From: Burkholderiales bacterium | GTDB lineage: Bacteria > Pseudomonadota > Gammaproteobacteria > Burkholderiales > SG8-39 | DNA length: 64,000 nucleotides | Reading direction: 5' to 3' | Assembly: GCA_014860445.1 (NCBI GenBank) | Contig: JACZJT010000071.1 | Span: 27,313 to 91,312, forward strand | In this document: in pieces, positions 56,998-64,000 of the stretch | Layout: each line of letters begins with the position of its first letter | Position numbering within the stretch: the stretch's first letter is position 1 | Notes under the pieces: model-generated | Databases searched by the model: none | The model's input: the letters and a program-made list of their open reading frames with translations, nothing else | Told to the model about the DNA's origin: nothing | Position numbers and translations under genes: made by a program

Positions 56998-58428
56998 ATG
57001 AAACGAAACTACATCGGCGGCGAATGGGTTGACAGCCCCAATCACTCCTCCAACATTAATCCTTCAGACACGCACGACATTATCGGCCAATACGCGCGCG
57101 CCGACGCGGCACAGTTGCGCGACGCTGTTGCGGCGGCCCAAGACGCCTTTCCGGTTTGGTCGGTATCAACTCCACAACAACGCTTCGATGCGCTCGACGC
57201 CATAGGCAGTGAGATACTCACCCGCCGCGCCGAACTCGGCGACCTGCTCGCACGCGAGGAAGGCAAGACCCTGCCAGAGGCCATAGGCGAAGTGTCTCGC
57301 GCCGGACAGATTTTTAAGTTTTTTGCGGGCGAGGCGCTACGCATTCCGGGGGAACTGCTGGGTTCGGTGCGCCCTGGTGTAGGTGTCGAGATCACGCGAG
57401 AACCGATCGGCGTAGTCGGTATCATTACGCCGTGGAATTTTCCAATTGCTATTCCTGCCTGGAAAATCGCGCCCGCGCTCGCGTACGGGAACTGCGTCGT
57501 CATCAAGCCTGCCGACCTGGTGCCCGGTTCCGCCTGGGCGCTCTCTGAGATCATTAGCCGTAGCGGCCTGCCAAGGGGCGTGTTCAACCTGATCATGGGC
57601 CGCGGTGCGGATGTAGGTGCCGTATTGCTGGAAGACCCGCGTGTGACCGCGATAACCTTCACCGGTTCCATCGCTACCGGCCAGAGTATCGCCCGGGCCT
57701 GTGCCGCACGCATGGCCAAGTTCCAGCTGGAGATGGGCGGCAAGAATCCTATGGTTGTGCTCGACGACGCTGATATTGACACCGCGGTGAGCTGTGCAGT
57801 GCAAAGCGCCTTCTATTCTACCGGCCAGCGCTGCACAGCGTCCTCCAGAATAATTGTTACCGAAGGCATCCACGACCGCTTCGTTACATCTATGGTCGAG
57901 CGCATGCGACACATAAGTGTGGGCAACGCACGCGAGCAGGGGATAGAAATGGGGCCAGTGGTGGACGCCAGCCAGCTCGCACAGGATCTTGACTACATCG
58001 CTATTGCCCAGGCCGAAGGGGGACATCTCGCATTTGGAGGTCGGCCTCTGGAATACGAAACACCCGGGTTCTATCTGCAGCCGACCTTGTTTACCGAAAC
58101 GACCAACGCAATGCGAATCAATCGTGAAGAGGTCTTCGGGCCAATCGCGAACGTGGTACGCGCACGCAACTACGATGAAGCGTTGACGATGGCCAACGAC
58201 ACCCAGTTTGGATTATCTGCTGGCATTGCGACTACTTCGCTCAAACATGCGACGCATTTCAAGCGCCACGCGCAAGCCGGCATGGTGATGGTCAATCTGC
58301 CAACTGCAGGCGTTGATTATCATGTACCCTTCGGCGGACGCAAAGGATCCAGCTACGGCGCGCGCGAACAAGGCCGCTACGCAGCAGAGTTCTATACCAC
58401 TGTGAAAACCAGTTACACGCTCGCTTAA
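56998..58428 (+). CDS. NAD(P)-dependent aldehyde dehydrogenase
   Basis: This 476-residue enzyme is close to the 2,5-dioxovalerate (alpha-ketoglutarate semialdehyde) and vanillin/succinate-semialdehyde group. The catalytic Cys is in STGQRCTASSR (about 286), the general-base Glu in FQLEMGGKNPMVV (about 252), with the cofactor motif TFTGSIATG and ITPWNFPIAIP. GGGAG precedes the ATG at 56998. It is transcribed away from the catabolic operon on the plus strand and would oxidise an aldehyde intermediate of the same pathway. The substrate is not certain. Confidence 0.94.
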   Translation: MKRNYIGGEWVDSPNHSSNINPSDTHDIIGQYARADAAQLRDAVAAAQDAFPVWSVSTPQQRFDALDAIGSEILTRRAELGDLLAREEGKTLPEAIGEVSRAGQIFKFFAGEALRIPGELLGSVRPGVGVEITREPIGVVGIITPWNFPIAIPAWKIAPALAYGNCVVIKPADLVPGSAWALSEIISRSGLPRGVFNLIMGRGADVGAVLLEDPRVTAITFTGSIATGQSIARACAARMAKFQLEMGGKNPMVVLDDADIDTAVSCAVQSAFYSTGQRCTASSRIIVTEGIHDRFVTSMVERMRHISVGNAREQGIEMGPVVDASQLAQDLDYIAIAQAEGGHLAFGGRPLEYETPGFYLQPTLFTETTNAMRINREEVFGPIANVVRARNYDEALTMANDTQFGLSAGIATTSLKHATHFKRHAQAGMVMVNLPTAGVDYHVPFGGRKGSSYGAREQGRYAAEFYTTVKTSYTLA

Positions 58429-58768
58429 GAGCGGTCGACATTGTCGGTCACGTCGGGTTGGTGCGCAAGCTGCGAAAGAACTAGCTCGCCTTGCGCGCGG
58501 TAATCTGGTCCAGGTCCGCGATCGATTCAGCCTTGCCGCCATGAATGACCCGCAATAATTATCCGTTTCCTTCAAAAAACGCACCTGCAAAGGATTGATC
58601 GACGTAAGCCAAACCCTCGATTCCACCGGCTTGCGTTGGGACGTGCTATCTCCGATAGCAAGTGACTATTCACGCCGATGTTCAAAATACGTGATTCCGA
58701 GGTGGATGATTTTGCCGATGCTCAATGCGATCTTCCTTAATTCTTCCAACGACCGCTACCGTAGTAAA
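58429..58768. other. Intergenic region between aldehyde dehydrogenase and integrase
   Basis: These 340 bases have no complete gene. On the minus strand a short coding-like stretch (about 58480-58625) could be a gene fragment, but I cannot name it. Confidence 0.4.
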
Positions 58769-60007
58769 TCAGGCCGCGCTGCCGTGCAGCGCTATTACTT
58801 CAGCCCCAGCCTTAAGCTTCTCAAGATAATCCGCCCATCGCTGCATCATGACACGGCGCTCTTTAATGAACTTCGTTCGATTGTAAGCGGCCCCCAAAGA
58901 ACCCGGAACGCGGTGCGCCAATTGATGCTCGATTACTTCTGGCGCAAAGCCTAGCTCTTGATGCAAGATCGTTCTGGCCATTGCCCTAAAACCGTGCCCG
59001 GTGATTTCTGTCTTGGTGTCGTAGCCCATGCGCCGTAATGCGGCGTTCAACGCGGCGTCGCTCATTGGCTTGTGCGGATCTCGCCCCGGAAAAACATTAC
59101 GACGCTGCCCAGTTAGCGCTTGAAGCTCGCGGAGTATTACCACTGCCTGAGACGCTAGAGGCACAAGGTGCTCAGTCTTGGTCTTGGTCACCAGATAACG
59201 CCATTCGGCCTTTTCCAAGTCAAACTCAGTCCATTCCGCCTTGCGCAGCTCACCTGGCCGAACAAAGAACAATGGGGCAAGGCGCAAAGCACACTGAACA
59301 ACTAAAGTTCCGCGAAACCCGTCAATCGCCCGTAGCAGGTCTGCAACTTGTTTGGGCTCGGTTATCGCTGCGAAATGCTCATGCTTCAAAGGAGTCAGCG
59401 CGCCACGTAGGTCGCGGCACGGGTCACTTAAGACGCGTCCGGTCGCAACGCCGTAGCGAAATACCTGTCCGCAATTCTGCAGTGCCCGGTGCGCAGTATC
59501 CATAGCGCCTCGGCCTTCTATCCGATGCAGAACTTTAAGTACCTCAGGCGCGTTGATCTCAGATATAGGCTTGCCCCCAATCCACGGAAACACGTCGTTC
59601 TCTAGCCGCTTGATGATCTTGTCTGAATGTGAAGTGGCCCAACGCGGCGAATATTTTGCAAACCACTCACGGGCTACAGCTTCAAAACTATTCGTGGCCT
59701 GCGCTACTTTCGCCTCTTTCACGCTTTTACGGTGTTCGCCCGGGTCTATGCCATCGGCCAGTAACGTGCGCGCCTCGTCGCGTCGCTCTCGGGCTCTCTT
59801 AAGGGTCACGTCGGGATAGACACCAAGAGCCAAGCGTTTTTCCTTGCCGCCAAACCGGTACTTAAACCGCCACCACTTACCCCCGGCCGGTGCAACTTCT
59901 AGATATAGGCCGCCACTGTCGCCCATCTTGTACGGTTTCGCCGTAACGACTCCACTCGGCGTAATCCCACCCTTTGCTTTTCGAATCGCAGTATCACTTA
60001 GCGGCAT
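58769..60007 (-). CDS. int: P4-type tyrosine integrase
   Basis: This 412-residue recombinase has an N-terminal DUF4102 arm-binding domain (MPLSDTAIRKAKGG, GGLYLEVAPAGGKWWRFKYR) and a core-binding SAM-like domain at about 105-200. The catalytic domain has Arg in FVRPGELRKAEW, His-x-x-Arg in HGFRAMART, His in AHRVPGSLG and Tyr in AAYNRTKFI. Integrases of this class insert elements into tRNA 3' ends, and this one sits 629 bp from the intact tRNA-Ala. It overlaps the upstream small gene by 10 bp. Confidence 0.95.
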   Translation of the reverse strand: MPLSDTAIRKAKGGITPSGVVTAKPYKMGDSGGLYLEVAPAGGKWWRFKYRFGGKEKRLALGVYPDVTLKRARERRDEARTLLADGIDPGEHRKSVKEAKVAQATNSFEAVAREWFAKYSPRWATSHSDKIIKRLENDVFPWIGGKPISEINAPEVLKVLHRIEGRGAMDTAHRALQNCGQVFRYGVATGRVLSDPCRDLRGALTPLKHEHFAAITEPKQVADLLRAIDGFRGTLVVQCALRLAPLFFVRPGELRKAEWTEFDLEKAEWRYLVTKTKTEHLVPLASQAVVILRELQALTGQRRNVFPGRDPHKPMSDAALNAALRRMGYDTKTEITGHGFRAMARTILHQELGFAPEVIEHQLAHRVPGSLGAAYNRTKFIKERRVMMQRWADYLEKLKAGAEVIALHGSAA

Positions 60008-60450
60008 GATTTGCTCCGAATGGTGACTCCTCGGGTCGCGTCGAGAAACGCGCGCAGCTCCGTCGTTTCAGATTCGTTTAGCGCCAAACACCGATTTCCC
60101 AAACGAAATGACAATGCGCCGTCGTTGTCCAGCATGAACCGGGTTGCGGCAATCCGCCTTAGTTCCTCGGCGAGCTTTCCGGCCTTTTCCGCCTTGCGCA
60201 TATCGCTTGGGTCTATGCCATCGGCCAACAGCTTGCGGTACTTGGCACGCAGTTCCCGCGCATCGGCGAGCGACACATCGGGATACACGCCAAGAGACAA
60301 TTGGTTTTCTTTTCTGGCGAAGCGATACTTCAGGCGCCACCACTTTTTTCCCTTTGGCGTCACGAGCAGAAACAGCCCGCCACCGTCGAAAAGCTTGCAC
60401 GATTTCGCAGAAGCGCCAGCGTTAAGCACATCATTTTCTGTCAGCGGCAC
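59998..60450 (-). CDS. Stand-alone DUF4102 arm-binding protein
   Basis: This 150-residue protein has residues 1-85 as a second DUF4102 integrase arm-binding domain (CKLFDGGGLFLLVTPKGKKW, RLKYRFARKENQLSLGVYPD). A short Lys/Glu helix and a distinct C-terminal motif (LDNDGALSFRLGNRCLALNE, TTELRAFLDATRGV) follow. It has no catalytic domain, so it is not a simple truncated integrase. It is co-transcribed with, and overlaps, the full integrase. It may bind the arm sites and modulate recombination direction. That function is inference. Confidence 0.75.
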   Translation of the reverse strand: MPLTENDVLNAGASAKSCKLFDGGGLFLLVTPKGKKWWRLKYRFARKENQLSLGVYPDVSLADARELRAKYRKLLADGIDPSDMRKAEKAGKLAEELRRIAATRFMLDNDGALSFRLGNRCLALNESETTELRAFLDATRGVTIRSKSCR

Positions 60451-60635
60451 AGCGGCATCTCATCTAGAGAAAATCGCTTAGATGGCCCCAACGGAATTGC
60501 AGATGCCCCCATCGTTGGCCCCTTTTTCACTGGATTTTAGTCTACTTCATCGGACAGCGAAAAACAAGAAAAAGGCCGGAAGCCTTGATTTTACTTGGCT
60601 TTCCGGCCTTCTTTGGACTTCTTTGGAGAAGGGGT

Positions 60636-60711
60636 TGGTGGAGTGGAGGAGGATCGAACTCCCGACCTCTGCATTGCGAACGCAGCGCTCTCCCAGCTGA
60701 GCTACCACCCC
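60636..60711 (-). tRNA. tRNA-Ala (anticodon CGC)
   Basis: The 76-nt cloverleaf read on the minus strand has acceptor GGGGTGG pairing with CCACTCC (one G-U), D arm GCTC...GAGC, and anticodon stem CTGCG/TGCAG with loop TTCGCAA (anticodon CGC, reading GCG = Ala). The T loop is TTCGATC. The 3' end is A plus encoded CCA. Its 3' part serves as the island attachment site. Confidence 0.97.
60638..60659. repeat. attR within tRNA-Ala
   Basis: The site is identical over 22 bp to 26970-26991. It covers the 3' acceptor strand and T-arm of the tRNA gene, the usual crossover target for P4-type integrases. Confidence 0.9.
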
Positions 60712-60826
60712 ATGGAGGTGCGAATTTTAGCCCTATTCCGGGGCGGCAACAACCTGCGGGTTGTTGCCGGCGCGGGGGGCGGGCTATCATGCCCCTTACG
60801 CTAATCACCACGACCCTGGAGCACGC

Positions 60827-61570
60827 ATGCAAATCAATCCGCCTTTCGGCTACTCGGAAATCGTGCCGTTGTACAAGAACAACAAGGTGGCGCTGCCCGC
60901 GCCGGGCTCGGTGCCCGAATTCTGCAAGCAGCTCAACGCCATTCCGATCAGCTATACCGAGTTTTCGATCGCCTGCCGCGACTATCCCCTGGTGTTCACC
61001 AGCGGCGACAAAGGCGAGACCTACGCGCCGGTGGCGGTGCTGGGCCTCACCAACGGCGAGAACCTGTTCCTCGCCGGCGGCGCCTGGGAGAAGAGTGTCT
61101 ACGTTCCGGCCTACGTACGGCGCTACCCGTTTTGCATGGCGCGGGTCAATCTGGACAAGGTCGAACAGGCGGACCGGCTCATCTGCGTCGAAAAGTCGTT
61201 TCTGAACGACGATGGTGAAACCATGTTCGACGCCGAAGGCAAAGCGCTGCCACGGTGGCAACCGATCGAGAAATTGCTGCAGGAGTATGAGGCCGACCTG
61301 GAGCGCAGCCGCGAGATGTCGTCCATCCTTTCCGACTACGCGCTGCTCGAGCCTTTCGCGATGCAGGCGCAGACCAAGTCGGGAGCGGCGATGAATCTGA
61401 CCGGCATGCACCGCGTGGACGAGAAAAAAATCGGCGCCCTCAACGCGAGCCAGCTCAAGAACCTCATCAACAAGGGCGTGATGGGGCGCATTTACGCGCA
61501 TTTGATTTCACTGGACAATTTTGCCCGCCTTCTCGACCGTAAGGTAACGCGCGCTTCGGCTGCAGCCTGA
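60827..61570 (+). CDS. SapC-family protein
   Basis: This 247-residue protein starts MQINPPFGYSEIVPLYKNNK with GGAG 6-9 bases upstream. It contains the SapC signature IACRDYPLVFTSGD, YVRRYPFCMARVNLD, and a C-terminus NFARLLDRKVTRASAAA. The family is named after a Campylobacter surface-layer-associated protein. The biochemical function is unknown. It lies just right of the tRNA, in core sequence. Confidence 0.85.
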   Translation: MQINPPFGYSEIVPLYKNNKVALPAPGSVPEFCKQLNAIPISYTEFSIACRDYPLVFTSGDKGETYAPVAVLGLTNGENLFLAGGAWEKSVYVPAYVRRYPFCMARVNLDKVEQADRLICVEKSFLNDDGETMFDAEGKALPRWQPIEKLLQEYEADLERSREMSSILSDYALLEPFAMQAQTKSGAAMNLTGMHRVDEKKIGALNASQLKNLINKGVMGRIYAHLISLDNFARLLDRKVTRASAAA

Positions 61571-61638
61571 ACACGGCTATCGGAGAGAAAAAATTGCGGC
61601 GCAGGCTAATATCGCGCGCAGCGCGATGTTATGCCGTA

Positions 61639-61695
61639 GCCACAACTTTGCGCGCCTGCTGGATCGCAAAGTGAATAAGGCTGCGGCTGCGGCGT
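61639..61695 (+). pseudogene. 3' remnant of a second SapC gene
   Basis: HNFARLLDRKVNKAAAAA followed by a stop repeats the last 18 codons of the intact sapC 125 bp upstream, with different synonymous codons. It is therefore the tail of a diverged paralogue rather than a recent duplication. The rest of the paralogue is missing. Confidence 0.75.
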
Positions 61696-61707
61696 AGGGT
61701 TCGCGCT

Positions 61708-61747
61708 CCCCTCACCCTGGCCCTCTCCCCGCGAGCGGGGCGAGGGG
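61708..61747. repeat. CCCTCACCC-type hairpin repeat
   Basis: CCCCTCACCCTGGCCCTCTC followed by CCCGCGAGCGGGGCGAGGGG. Related copies occur at 24781-24822, 26197-26238, 62936-62973 and 62991-63026, and one begins at 63991. Confidence 0.85.
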
Positions 61748-61789
61748 ACGGTGCGCGTAGGGTGTCGCCTCGGGACCGCTGTCGAAGCC

Positions 61790-61894
61790 GTCATTCCGAG
61801 GCCCCGTCGACTTCGCTCGGGGCAGGCTCTGGCCGCGGAATCTGCTTTTGGTCTGCCTCAATAATAGCAGATTCCTCACTGCGTTCGGAATGAC
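61790..61894. repeat. Dispersed hairpin repeat, copy 4 (expanded)
   Basis: The ends are the same as in copies 1-3 (GTCATTCCGAG ... CGGAATGAC), with the inner GAATCTGCTTTT / AGCAGATTC arms. About 25 extra bases in the left arm include a small CCCCGTCGACTTCGCTCGGGG-like stem. Confidence 0.88.
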
Positions 61895-61937
61895 AGTTAC
61901 CTGGTGAACGACTAGACAGTTACCTGGTGAACGACTA
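61892..61937. repeat. 23-bp tandem direct repeat
   Basis: Two perfect copies of GACAGTTACCTGGTG plus AACGACTA lie head to tail. The second copy ends in the stop codon of the Sua5 gene. Confidence 0.9.
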
Positions 61938-62921
61938 CTTTGAGGCTGCGCGCTTGAGCCGGTCGTTCACGCCCTGCCATCCGGGCACATCGGGCGGGGC
62001 CTCCACGAGTAGCACGTCGCAACCCAACTCATCGAGGCGGCGCAGGCTCGCGTAGAGTTCGTGCGCATAACCGGCTACTGCACGGTGCGCCTCCTGCCAG
62101 TAGACGTCTTTGAGGCCGGAGGGCGCTTCGGCGCGCGCGAGGACGGCGATCTTTTTCCCGCGCAATTCGGCGAGCTTCGCGGGTAACTCCGCTGCGGCCA
62201 CGAGATGCAGCGGCGTGCGCGGCGCATAGTGGGCATCGAGCGCACCCGGGACGCGCGGCGCCGCGTCGTCGGCCGCTTCGACTTCCTCGCCCAGCACCGC
62301 GGCGATGCGCGCCGGCGTGATCTGGCCCGGCCGCAGCAGCACCGCGCGCCCGCGCGACAGATCGATGATGGTTGATTCGATGCCGATCTCGCACTCGCCG
62401 CCTTCGAGCACCGCGTCCAGCGCATCGCCGAGTTCGGCGCGCGCATGCTCGGCCGTGGTCGGGCTGACGCGGCCGAACTTGTTGGCCGAGGGTGCCGCGA
62501 TGCCGCTGTAGCGCCGCCCGCCTGCTTCGCCGGTAAAGGCTTTCAGCAGTTCGAGCGCCACCGGATGCCCGGGGATGCGCAAGCCCACGGTATCCTGCCC
62601 GCCGGTGACGCAATCGGGGACGCCGGCTGCGCGCTGCAAGATCAGGGTGAGCGGGCCCGGCCAGAAATTTTCTGCGAGTTTGCGCGCAGGCGGGGGTATC
62701 CGCGCCGCCCACAGCGAGAGCTGGTCCATGTCCGCCACATGCACGATCAGCGGATGGTTCTGCGGCCGGCCCTTGGCGGCAAAGATCTTCGCCACCGCCT
62801 CCGGGTTGGAGGCGTCCGCCCCCAGGCCGTAGACGGTCTCGGTCGGGAAGGCCACCAGGCCGCCTGAGCGCAGGATCGCCGCGGCTTGTTCGATTTCGGA
62901 TTGGGTGGAAGTGGAAGGCAT
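61935..62921 (-). CDS. L-threonylcarbamoyladenylate synthase (Sua5/TsaC type)
   Basis: This 328-residue enzyme makes threonylcarbamoyl-AMP for tRNA t6A37 modification. It has a YrdC domain at 1-210 (GLVAFPTETVYGLGADA, KIFAAKGRPQNHPLIVHV, SGIAAPSANKFGRVSPTTA, ESTIIDLS) and a C-terminal Sua5 domain (HYAPRTPLHLV ... VNDRLKRAASK). It is the long Sua5 form rather than the short TsaC. Its stop codon lies in a 23-bp tandem repeat. purC lies upstream on the same strand, separated by hairpin repeats. Confidence 0.96.
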   Translation of the reverse strand: MPSTSTQSEIEQAAAILRSGGLVAFPTETVYGLGADASNPEAVAKIFAAKGRPQNHPLIVHVADMDQLSLWAARIPPPARKLAENFWPGPLTLILQRAAGVPDCVTGGQDTVGLRIPGHPVALELLKAFTGEAGGRRYSGIAAPSANKFGRVSPTTAEHARAELGDALDAVLEGGECEIGIESTIIDLSRGRAVLLRPGQITPARIAAVLGEEVEAADDAAPRVPGALDAHYAPRTPLHLVAAAELPAKLAELRGKKIAVLARAEAPSGLKDVYWQEAHRAVAGYAHELYASLRRLDELGCDVLLVEAPPDVPGWQGVNDRLKRAASK

Positions 62922-62935
62922 CGCTGTTTGTGGCT

Positions 62936-63026
62936 CCCTCGCCCCCTTTTGGGGGAGAGGGTCGGGGTGAGGGGGTGTTCGCTGGCGTCCACCCTCACCC
63001 TGGCCCTCTCCCTCGAGGGAGAGGGA
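62936..63026. repeat. Two CCCTCACCC-type hairpin repeats
   Basis: One copy at 62936-62973 (CCCTCGCCCCCTTTTGGGGG, then AGAGGGTCGGGGTGAGGG) lies back to back with a second at 62991-63026 (ACCCTCACCCTGGCCCTCTC, then CCTCGAGGGAGAGGG). They separate purC from the Sua5 gene. Confidence 0.85.
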
Positions 63027-63029
63027 AAT

Positions 63030-63911
63030 TTAGGAAGTCAGCAGGCGCAAAGCCTCGCGGTATCTCTCCGCGGTCTTCGCGATGATATCGGCGGGCAGGC
63101 GCGGCGCCGGCGCCTTCTTGTTCCAGGGCTGCGTCTCCAGCCAGTTGCGCACGAACTGCTTGTCGAACGAAGGCGGGCTCATGCCGATCTTGTATTGATC
63201 CATCGGCCAGAAGCGCGAGGAATCCGAAGTCAGGATTTCGTCGATCAGATAGAGCTTGCCCGCGGCGTCCGTGCCGAACTCGAACTTGGTGTCGGCGATG
63301 ATGATGCCGCGCTTGGCCGCGTATTCCGCCGCCTGGGTGTAGAGCGCAATCGACGCATCGCGCACCTGGGCGGCGATGTCCTTGCCGACGCGCTGCTCGG
63401 CTTCGGCAAACGAAATGTTTTCGTCGTGGTTGCCGGCGGGCGCCTTGGTCGAGGGCGTGAACAGGGTCTGCGGCAGCTTTTCGGCTTCCTTGAGGCCGGC
63501 GGGCAGCTTGATGCCGCACAGCGAACCGGTCTGCTGATAGTCCTTCCAGCCGGAGCCGATGATATAGCCGCGCACAATGGCTTCGATGGTGAGCGGCTTG
63601 AATTTCTTCACCACCATGGCGCGGCCGCGCACCTGCGCTTTTTCTGCTTCGCCGCTCACCACGGACTCCGGATCGATGCCGGTCATGTGGTTCGCGATCA
63701 TGTGGCCGAGCTTGCCGAACCAGAAATCGGACATGGACGTGAGCACTTCGCCCTTGCCCGGTATCGGGTCGTCGAGGATGACGTCGAAGGCGGACAGACG
63801 GTCGGTCTGGATCACCAGCAGCTTGTCCTCGCCCACGGCGTAGATGTCGCGCACTTTGCCACGGTGCAGAAAAGGCAGGCTCTTTATCGATGTTTGCAAT
63901 AGGGTGGTCAT
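63030..63911 (-). CDS. purC: SAICAR synthase (PurC)
   Basis: This 293-residue enzyme of purine synthesis ligates aspartate to CAIR using ATP. It starts [20 protein letters not shown] and contains [47 protein letters not shown] and the signature [19 protein letters not shown]. This is the longer 290-300 residue form found in betaproteobacteria and yeast. The bases beyond 63911 to the window end hold only the start of another CCCTCACCC repeat. Confidence 0.98.
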   Translation of the reverse strand: MTTLLQTSIKSLPFLHRGKVRDIYAVGEDKLLVIQTDRLSAFDVILDDPIPGKGEVLTSMSDFWFGKLGHMIANHMTGIDPESVVSGEAEKAQVRGRAMVVKKFKPLTIEAIVRGYIIGSGWKDYQQTGSLCGIKLPAGLKEAEKLPQTLFTPSTKAPAGNHDENISFAEAEQRVGKDIAAQVRDASIALYTQAAEYAAKRGIIIADTKFEFGTDAAGKLYLIDEILTSDSSRFWPMDQYKIGMSPPSFDKQFVRNWLETQPWNKKAPAPRLPADIIAKTAERYREALRLLTS

Positions 63912-64000
63912 CAGTTTGGCTCGTTGAGTGAGATTGTGGGATTGCGGGATTGATCAGTTATCGAATCTTAAATAATTGCATTGCCGCCCCACCCTCACCC

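Larger units (their letters stand above)
26970..60659. mobile_element. Genomic island integrated in tRNA-Ala(CGC)
   Basis: The region is about 33.7 kb between two identical 22-bp copies of the tRNA-Ala 3' end, with a P4-type tyrosine integrase next to the intact tRNA and transcribed away from it. Contents in order: HEPN and GHKL genes, RadC, TIR-STAND protein, inovirus prophage, unknown gene pair, IS4 element, catabolic cluster, integrase module. No relaxase, type IV secretion or plasmid-type replication genes are visible, so it looks like a non-conjugative integrative element, perhaps mobilisable. Confidence 0.88.

Overview
The window is high-GC chromosome of a betaproteobacterium, probably of Rhodocyclales or Burkholderiales type. 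This rests on the housekeeping set (groES-groEL under a CIRCE operator, ubiA-ubiD, recG, purC, Sua5/TsaC, a SapC-family protein) and the protein style. No rRNA or species-level marker is present, so a genus is not claimed.

Bases 1-21.2 kb are ordinary core. They hold a five-gene signalling operon (two response regulators, a small membrane protein, a Na+/solute-symporter-like histidine kinase, and a membrane protein cut by the window edge), groESL, a PBP4-type dacB, a DUF883 protein, ubiD-ubiA, recG, ridA, a TPR protein, a KimA-like APC transporter, a convergent NarL-type regulator/kinase pair, a YkgJ protein and a carboxymuconolactone-decarboxylase-like protein. Two families of dispersed hairpin repeats sit between core genes here and again at 61.7-63 kb.

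Bases 21.3-26.9 kb are accessory. They hold an HTH gene beside a frameshifted, truncated AbiEii toxin remnant, a small RAMA-domain protein, a TPP enzyme, a D-2-hydroxyacid dehydrogenase bracketed by two ~210-bp direct repeats, and a HigBA-type toxin-antitoxin pair.

Bases 26,970-60,659 are one genomic island of about 33.7 kb in the 3' end of tRNA-Ala(CGC). The intact tRNA lies at the right end with a P4-type integrase beside it, and a 22-bp copy of the tRNA 3' end marks the left end. Inside are: a GHKL ATPase (broken at its 5' end) with a HEPN/zinc-ribbon partner; a RadC-like protein; a TIR-STAND-TPR protein; a gene-complete filamentous phage (inovirus) prophage; AlpA; an overlapping two-gene operon of unknown function with a complete IS4-family element just upstream; and a 14-kb catabolic cargo. 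The cargo comprises acyl-CoA dehydrogenase, enoyl-CoA hydratase, Fe-alcohol dehydrogenase, CoA-transferase, MaoC hydratase, a GH88-like hydrolase, a TRAP transporter, a LysR regulator and an aldehyde dehydrogenase.

The best candidates for new biology are the HEPN/zinc-ribbon plus GHKL pair, the TIR-STAND protein with an altered P-loop, the unknown overlapping pair at 40.6-42.7 kb, the tailed coat-protein paralogue in the inovirus, and the integrase-overlapping DUF4102-only protein.
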